Below are positions 1 to 3,758 of a stretch of 6,785 nt of DNA, piece after piece. The position numbers and the translations under genes were made by a program. Each line of letters starts with the position of its first letter. Position 1 is the stretch's first letter. The notes beneath the pieces are model-generated. The model made no database searches. It had not been told where the DNA came from and saw nothing but the letters and a program-made list of their open reading frames with translations. Source of the DNA: Candidatus Bathyarchaeota archaeon (GTDB lineage: Archaea; Thermoproteota; Bathyarchaeia; TCS64); NCBI GenBank assembly GCA_026014515.1, contig JAOZIG010000425.1, positions 1 through 6,785 of the forward strand, given 5' to 3'.

Positions 1-1
1 T

Positions 2-226
2 CAGGATATCCTTCTGAGCTATAATAGGATCGAGACTAGCGCGAGAAACCAGTTCAAAGGACCTATTGTTGGTATTGAGGAGAGGAATGGGATCGTTTTT
101 GTTAGCGTTGATGTTGGTGATGTTTTCAAGGTTCAAATTACTAGAAAGAGTCTCAAAGAGATGGATTTGAGTCTCGGAAAAGAGGTTTATATCTGCTTTA
201 AAGCATCATCAGTGATACTTCTCTGA
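2..226 (+). CDS. Molybdate/tungstate ABC transporter ATP-binding protein (ModC/WtpC-like), C-terminal fragment
   Basis: This is the last 74 codons of a gene that begins outside the window; it reads in frame from base 2 to the TGA at 224-226. The peptide starts QDILLS, then SARNQFKGPIVGIEE, and ends VYICFKASSVILL. A 'pEDI-LS...SARN-F-G-I' start followed by a small beta-rich domain ending 'FKASSV' is typical of the TOBE (oxyanion-binding) domain at the C-terminus of molybdate or tungstate importer ATPases. In the full protein an N-terminal ABC nucleotide-binding domain would power uptake of the oxyanion through a membrane permease, with the TOBE domain sensing oxyanion in the cytoplasm. The Walker motifs are outside the window, so the ATPase part is inferred. 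Molybdate and tungstate versions (ModC, WtpC) cannot be told apart from this piece. Uptake of Mo or W fits the molybdenum hydroxylase genes at 3759-6785. A stand-alone TOBE/Mop or ModE-type protein is the alternative. Confidence 0.8.
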   Translation, partial: QDILLSYNRIETSARNQFKGPIVGIEERNGIVFVSVDVGDVFKVQITRKSLKEMDLSLGKEVYICFKASSVILL

Positions 227-248
227 GCAATAATTCATCTATCAAGCA

Positions 249-261
249 TTTTTTCCTTTTT
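249..261 (+). terminator. T-rich archaeal-type transcription terminator
   Basis: Two T-runs (six T, CC, five T) lie 23 nt after the stop codon of the transporter ATPase, on its strand. No stable hairpin is visible in front. Archaeal RNA polymerase commonly terminates at oligo-T tracts without a hairpin. The next gene, at 362, has its own promoter, which fits a transcript end here. Confidence 0.5.
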
Positions 262-328
262 CAGGGTAGAAATTATTTCAAAAGTTATCTCAGGTCAGTT
301 AATAAAGCGTTGAACCTTGTCTGGGAAG

Positions 329-337
329 CTATAATAG
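329..337 (+). promoter_or_regulatory. TATA box for the Cys-rich protein gene (leaderless transcript)
   Basis: CTATAATAG occupies -33 to -25 relative to the ATG at 362, the same register as the boxes before the genes at 3214 (minus), 3314 and 3759. No Shine-Dalgarno sequence precedes the ATG (the bases are CCCTCTTTGAT). In archaea a TATA box centred about 27 nt upstream of the start codon usually means transcription begins at or next to the A of ATG. Confidence 0.6.
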
Positions 338-361
338 CGACGGTATCGCCCCCTCTTTGAT

Positions 362-769
362 ATGAGTAAGCCTGTTAAGGTCACTGTATTTCCAAGGTTG
401 AACGCTGATACTTGTGGCGTTGGCTGTGGTATTGCTTGTTCCTCCTGTACCAGTTGTGATCAAAACTGTGGTTTCGTTGAATCCGAGAAGGAGCTTATGG
501 ATGATCTCTATTTCCTCCTAGAAGAGACCGGGTATCTCACATGTGATCAATGTAATCTTGAGTTTGTAGATGTCAGTGACATCGATTACAGTATCGAGAG
601 ACTTAACATGGTGCTAGTCACAAGCGGAGAAGAAACAGTAACCCACTACACCTATGGCGAGTACATGACTGAACACGCGCCAATCATCGCCTTGAATAGC
701 CAGATAGTGATGAAGGGACGTATTCCCACAAAGGATGAACTTGTCAAGGCTTTTGAGAAGTTTAACTGA
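362..769 (+). CDS. Unrecognised cysteine-rich protein with thioredoxin-like fold (135 aa)
   Basis: I cannot assign this to a named family. The layout suggests a thioredoxin-like fold: a first strand (KVTVFPR, residues 6-12), a Cys-rich loop, a helix (about 40-56), a second strand (LEFVDVSDID, 66-75), then a possible cis-proline (AP at 106-107), strand IIALNSQIVMKG (108-119) and a closing helix IPTKDELVKAFEKF. That C-terminal stretch resembles the ends of thioredoxin-fold proteins, including the arsenic metallochaperone ArsD. The loop has six Cys (18, 22, 26, 29, 32, 36), and a CxxC follows at 61-64. Such clusters could bind metal or an Fe-S centre, carry persulfide, or do redox chemistry; none of these is shown. 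There is no signal peptide or membrane segment, so it is probably cytoplasmic. It follows the molybdate/tungstate ATPase on the same strand but has its own promoter. Its stop overlaps the convergent gene at 762-1160 by 8 nt. The ATG is chosen from the TATA spacing. That it is a real gene is likely; its function is unknown. Confidence 0.8.
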   Translation: MSKPVKVTVFPRLNADTCGVGCGIACSSCTSCDQNCGFVESEKELMDDLYFLLEETGYLTCDQCNLEFVDVSDIDYSIERLNMVLVTSGEETVTHYTYGEYMTEHAPIIALNSQIVMKGRIPTKDELVKAFEKFN

Positions 770-1160
770 TATCTTCTTTCATCTTCTGCTCCAGTGTCTT
801 CAGTTCGCCTTTCTCGCTTATCCTGATAGTTGTCTGAAGCCTCACCGGTATTCCAATGGACCTGAAGAAACCCATCAAGGCTGCACCATCAATTATGTCC
901 CTGATTTTCCCAGTCTTGATGCCTTCAACAAGTATCTGCTCTACCTGCGGCATCACCTGCGGATACTGATAGACTGCTGCATTATAGACCTCCCAAGCCC
1001 TGTCGCCAAAATGGCTGTCAAGAATATCATTGTTGGTGGGTTGTTTGGGTTTCTCTGGCTCGGGTTCAGCTGCCTCTTTTTCTTTTAGCTGTTTGAGCAT
1101 TAGCTGGCGTTTCATCTCTTCGAGGCGCCTTTGTTTTATCCGCTCCAGTTCGTCGTCCAT
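762..1160 (-). CDS. PDCD5/TFAR19-family DNA-binding protein (archaeal)
   Basis: The 132-residue product starts MDDELERIKQRRLEEMKRQL, a charged helix like the opening of archaeal PDCD5 (TFAR19-related, dsDNA-binding) proteins. A Pro/Glu/Lys linker (about 32-41) follows, then a helical core: ILDSHFGDRAWEVYN, then PQVMPQVEQILVEGIKTGKI, then IIDGAALMGFF. The core order (a 'xxLDxxxxxRA' helix, a 'P-x-VE-x-L' helix, a GKI turn, a final short helix) matches the PDCD5 triple-helix bundle. Archaeal members are small cytoplasmic proteins proposed to bind double-stranded DNA; their exact role is unsettled. It is somewhat longer than the usual 110-120 aa, with an added basic/acidic tail (residues 105-132). 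It lies 35 nt downstream of the metal ATPase on the same strand, so read-through from 3214 is possible. A weak TATA-like sequence near its start could also serve it. No Shine-Dalgarno precedes the ATG. Family assignment is moderate; a lineage-specific DNA-binding protein is the alternative. Confidence 0.65.
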   Translation of the reverse strand: MDDELERIKQRRLEEMKRQLMLKQLKEKEAAEPEPEKPKQPTNNDILDSHFGDRAWEVYNAAVYQYPQVMPQVEQILVEGIKTGKIRDIIDGAALMGFFRSIGIPVRLQTTIRISEKGELKTLEQKMKEDIS

Positions 1161-1187
1161 GTGTTATCGCAGCAAATAGGCTGTAGG

Positions 1188-1198
1188 CTTATGATTTA
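1188..1198 (-). promoter_or_regulatory. Weak TATA-like sequence upstream of the PDCD5-like gene
   Basis: On the minus strand TAAATCATAAG lies 28-38 nt before the ATG at 1160 and includes the TAA stop of the ATPase gene. It is a few bases further upstream than the boxes of the other genes and a poorer match, so a short 5' leader or co-transcription with the ATPase is equally possible. Confidence 0.3.
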
Positions 1199-3214
1199 TT
1201 CCTTACTGAGCGAGTCGGGCTTTACGTTGGTGATCCTGATGCTATTCAGTATAACCAGTAGGGCTAGTCCCACATCTCCCAGGATAACAGAGACCCATAG
1301 ACTGATAGTACCCAAGGCTGCCAGCACTACGATTGCCAACTTCATCACCACAGATACCGTGATGTTCTCCTTGATACGGCTCAATGTGGTCTTGCTGAGC
1401 CGTTGAATATAGCTGAGTCTTGTCAAGTCATCTTCTAGAAGCACTATATCTGCTGTCTCCAAGGCAATATCGCTGCCGAGACCTCCCATGGCTACTCCTA
1501 CATCCGCTGCTGCTAACGCTGGGGCATCATTAACGCCGTCACCAATCATGACCACCTTACCATACTGTTTCAGTTCCTCTATTGTGACGAGTTTATCGTC
1601 TGGTAATAGGTTCGCGTGGTATCCGTTGAATCCTACTTGTTCCGCTATGGCTGCTGCGGTGGTCTCGTTGTCGCCTGTGAGCATCTCTACCTTCATTCCT
1701 TGTCGGCGGAGTTCTCTTACTGCTTGTTTGGCTGTTTCTCTGCTCTGGTCCATCAATGCGATGAGCCCAATTACAGTATTATCTTGACTTACAACCACCA
1801 CGGTTTTTCCCTGTTTTTCCAGTGCCTCTATCTCAGCGTGAGGATACTTGATACCGTTCTCTTTGAGTAGTCTCTGGTTGCCTATCCTGTACTTGGTGTC
1901 GTTGATGGTGGCTTCTACGCCCTTTCCTGTTGAACTCAGGAACATATCCGCTGTATAGGCGGGTAGCTTCCACTGCATTGCCTCTGTTTTTATCGCATCT
2001 GCGATGGGGTGTTTGCTGTTCTCTTCAAGTGCCGTTGCAATTGCTAGTACTTCTTCTCTTTCAGTGTCAAAGGGTACTATGTCTGTTACAACTGGTTTTC
2101 CAGCGGTCAAGGTGCCTGTCTTGTCAAATGCATAGACCTTGGCTTGGTTGATCTCCTCGATGAATGTGCTTCCCTTGATGAGCACACCGTTTCGGCTCGC
2201 ACTAGTGATGGCTGAAACCATGGCAACTGGGGTAGCTATCGTTAATGCACATGGACAACCAATGACCAGCAATACTAGGCTGTTATAGATAGATGGAATC
2301 CACGCTGCTCCCAAAATAAGTGGAGGCACAGCGGCGAACAGGACAGCTAAAACGATGATAGCTGGTGTATAGTATCTCGCAAACCGGTTAACCAATGTCT
2401 CCGTAGGGCTTCTGCGGCTTTCTGCTTCCTCCACCATTCTTAGAATATTTGAGAGCATGCTTTCCGCTGACGCTCTTGTGGTCTTGACCGCCAAGTAGCC
2501 GTCAAGGTTTATGGTGCCTGCATATACTTCATCGTGAAGTGTTTTGTGGACTGGTATTGATTCGCCTGTCATGGCGGACTGATCTACAGATGTATCTCCT
2601 TCGACCACCTTTCCGTCCAGTGGGACCCTGTCCCCGGGTCTGACAATAAACACTTCTCCAGGTAATACTTGATCAACGGGTACTGTTTTTTCTCCTTCCT
2701 CGGTCTTGATGGTGGCTATTTCTGGGCGTAGCTCCATCAATGCCTCGATGGCGTGTCTTGCACGTTCAGAGGCGATAACCTCTAGCTTAAGTGATATGTC
2801 TTTGAGGAAGACCACTAAGGCGGCTTCTTGGTATTGACCTATGAGAGTAGCACCGACAGCAGCGATAGTAACCAAGAAGTCTATGCCTATGTTGCCTTTC
2901 AGGAGTCCTTTGACGCCGTTTATCGCCATCTTGTATCCTGAGACGATCATGGCTGAGACCAAGATTATGGTTGAAGCTGGTCCACCGACACCAAGATACT
3001 CTAGGATTATGCCTGTGGCTATCATTAAACCAATTATGATTGTATTTGTCCAGCTTGTCTCCTCATGACTGTGACTATGATCGTGCCCACAGGATGCACA
3101 AGAGTGGTCACCGTGTCCACATGAGCACGAACCGTCAACGCTACAGGCGGTACAATGAGTATCATCATGCTCGTGGTGGTGTTCATGGTCGTCGTGGTGC
3201 TGGTGGTCGTCCAT
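1196..3214 (-). CDS. zntA: P1B-2-type heavy-metal-exporting ATPase (Zn2+/Cd2+/Pb2+), ZntA/CadA-like, with His/Cys-rich N-terminus
   Basis: A complete 672-aa membrane pump that would couple ATP hydrolysis to export of divalent heavy metal from the cytoplasm. All P-type ATPase motifs are present: TGES (216-219), DKTGT with phosphorylated Asp364, the HP pair (402-403) specific to P1B pumps, TGDN (513-516) and GDGVNDAPAL (558-567). Metal type comes from the membrane residues: CPC (320-322) in the sixth helix, N617-x7-K625 in the seventh, and D647-x-G-x7-N657 in the eighth. This is the zinc/cadmium/lead (P1B-2) signature, rather than that of copper or cobalt pumps. The usual N-terminal HMA domain (GMxCxxC) is absent. 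In its place, residues 1-50 hold 15 His and 6 Cys (CxxC at 21-24 and 39-42, CxC at 30-32). The start at 3214 retains this tail and fits a TATA box 25 nt upstream; the next in-frame Met (residue 64) would fall inside the first membrane helix. It is transcribed divergently from the NikR-like regulator, its likely controller. Substrate is inferred from motifs; nickel or cobalt as a side substrate is possible. Confidence 0.92.
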   Translation of the reverse strand: MDDHQHHDDHEHHHEHDDTHCTACSVDGSCSCGHGDHSCASCGHDHSHSHEETSWTNTIIIGLMIATGIILEYLGVGGPASTIILVSAMIVSGYKMAINGVKGLLKGNIGIDFLVTIAAVGATLIGQYQEAALVVFLKDISLKLEVIASERARHAIEALMELRPEIATIKTEEGEKTVPVDQVLPGEVFIVRPGDRVPLDGKVVEGDTSVDQSAMTGESIPVHKTLHDEVYAGTINLDGYLAVKTTRASAESMLSNILRMVEEAESRRSPTETLVNRFARYYTPAIIVLAVLFAAVPPLILGAAWIPSIYNSLVLLVIGCPCALTIATPVAMVSAITSASRNGVLIKGSTFIEEINQAKVYAFDKTGTLTAGKPVVTDIVPFDTEREEVLAIATALEENSKHPIADAIKTEAMQWKLPAYTADMFLSSTGKGVEATINDTKYRIGNQRLLKENGIKYPHAEIEALEKQGKTVVVVSQDNTVIGLIALMDQSRETAKQAVRELRRQGMKVEMLTGDNETTAAAIAEQVGFNGYHANLLPDDKLVTIEELKQYGKVVMIGDGVNDAPALAAADVGVAMGGLGSDIALETADIVLLEDDLTRLSYIQRLSKTTLSRIKENITVSVVMKLAIVVLAALGTISLWVSVILGDVGLALLVILNSIRITNVKPDSLSKE

Positions 3215-3238
3215 TTCCTTTGTTACGGCTTTCTGTAT

Positions 3239-3247
3239 TTTATTAAT
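3239..3247 (-). promoter_or_regulatory. TATA box of the metal ATPase gene
   Basis: On the minus strand this reads ATTAATAAA and ends 25 nt before the ATG at 3214, as for a leaderless archaeal transcript. It is identical in sequence and distance to the box of the divergent NikR-like gene at 3281-3289. A purine run (AAAGGAA) touches the ATG directly and is too close to act as a normal Shine-Dalgarno sequence. Confidence 0.65.
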
Positions 3248-3256
3248 CTGATGCTA

Positions 3257-3279
3257 TCTAATGGGTGTATTTTATTAGA
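3257..3279. promoter_or_regulatory. Candidate operator: inverted repeat TCTAAT-N11-ATTAGA
   Basis: Perfect 6-bp arms (3257-3262 and 3274-3279) flank an 11-bp spacer, between the two divergent TATA boxes. Ribbon-helix-helix regulators of the NikR family bind separated inverted half-sites, and the NikR-like gene starts 35 bp away. The right arm ends 2 bp before its TATA box, so bound protein could block TBP/TFB. The half-site does not match the E. coli NikR operator (GTATGA-N16-TCATAC), and the region is AT-rich, so chance is a real alternative. Confidence 0.35.
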
Positions 3280-3280
3280 A

Positions 3281-3289
3281 ATTAATAAA
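3281..3289 (+). promoter_or_regulatory. TATA box of the NikR-like gene
   Basis: ATTAATAAA ends 25 nt before the ATG at 3314. No Shine-Dalgarno is present (TTTTTATTAAACC precedes the ATG), so a leaderless transcript is expected. It is the mirror copy of the ATPase box at 3239-3247; the centre of symmetry, 3264, is the midpoint between the two start codons. Confidence 0.65.
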
Positions 3290-3313
3290 TTCAATGATGA
3301 TTTTTATTAAACC

Positions 3314-3724
3314 ATGACAGTCATCAGCGTCAGCCTCACAAACGACCTACTAGACAGACTCGACCAGTTCGTAGAGGAATCAGGATATAGCAGCAGAAGC
3401 GAAGCCCTACGACTAGCCATCCGAGACGTATTAAACGAATATAACCTCACAAAGATACAGCGCGGTGAATTATTGTCCACTGTTACCATCATCAGTCACA
3501 CTGAAGAGGTTGGAGCACATCTCGGGTTAATCGACTTACGTAACGGGTTTGATAACCTCATCTTCGGTAACATGCATATGCACATTGAGGGTGGTTACTG
3601 CATCGAGATATTCCTCGTGAAGGGGCCATCAGACAAGATAATGAACTTCGTCAATAAATCCAAGGCAATACGTGGAGTAATCGATGTAACCCACACAGTT
3701 ACCACCGTATCAGAGGAGAGCTAA
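3314..3724 (+). CDS. nikR: NikR-like metal-responsive transcriptional regulator (ribbon-helix-helix + ACT-like metal domain)
   Basis: The 136-aa product has the two-domain NikR layout at the normal family length. Residues 2-44 form a CopG/MetJ ribbon-helix-helix DNA-binding domain: strand TVISVSLTN, helix LLDRLDQFVEESG, then YSSRSEALRLAIRDVL. Residues about 53-133 form the C-terminal metal-binding, tetramer-forming domain. NikR binds Ni2+ with His-x-His and Cys from one subunit and a His from a neighbour. Here H88, H90 and C96 (GNMHMHIEGGYC) are kept. The partner His, eleven residues before the first of the pair (H76 in E. coli, H88 in Helicobacter), is Asn77, assuming no indel. Metal choice may therefore differ from classical NikR. 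It is divergent from the Zn/Cd-type ATPase with a mirrored promoter, which suggests joint control and autoregulation. The Mo-hydroxylase operon follows after 34 nt but has its own TATA box. Family call is firm; nickel as the ligand is not. Confidence 0.88.
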   Translation: MTVISVSLTNDLLDRLDQFVEESGYSSRSEALRLAIRDVLNEYNLTKIQRGELLSTVTIISHTEEVGAHLGLIDLRNGFDNLIFGNMHMHIEGGYCIEIFLVKGPSDKIMNFVNKSKAIRGVIDVTHTVTTVSEES

Positions 3725-3726
3725 TT

Positions 3727-3734
3727 CTTATAAT
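3727..3734 (+). promoter_or_regulatory. TATA box of the molybdenum hydroxylase operon
   Basis: CTTATAAT ends 25 nt before the ATG at 3759, beginning 2 nt after the stop codon of the NikR-like gene, in the same register as the other boxes. No Shine-Dalgarno is seen before the ATG (CCATTTCCTCAAT). The hydroxylase operon therefore probably has its own leaderless transcript, with read-through from the regulator gene also possible. Confidence 0.6.
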
Positions 3735-3758
3735 CCGAGGGACCACCATTTCCTCAAT

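Noticed and set aside
17..337. Exact 11-bp repeat AGCTATAATAG at 17-27 and 327-337
   Set aside because: The first copy is coding sequence in the transporter ATPase; only the second lies in promoter position. A single short match of this kind can arise by chance.
735..1406. Plus-strand open frames of 117 and 91 codons opposite the PDCD5-like and ATPase genes
   Set aside because: Their translations show no family motifs, and they lie antisense to genes with clear motifs; they are shadow frames.
1196..3214. Copper-exporting (CopA/CopB-type) ATPase
   Set aside because: The N-x7-K and DxG-x7-N residues of helices 7 and 8 match the Zn/Cd/Pb group, although CPC alone would also fit copper pumps.
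3160..3214. GGT/CAT-rich low-complexity tract as a possible DNA repeat element
   Set aside because: It is explained by coding for the His/Asp-rich N-terminus of the ATPase; repeat units are irregular.
3271..3289. TTTATTA-GAAAT-TAATAAA palindrome (7-bp arms) as a regulator site
   Set aside because: The right arm is the TATA box itself and both arms are pure A/T, so the symmetry is likely a by-product of an AT-rich promoter.
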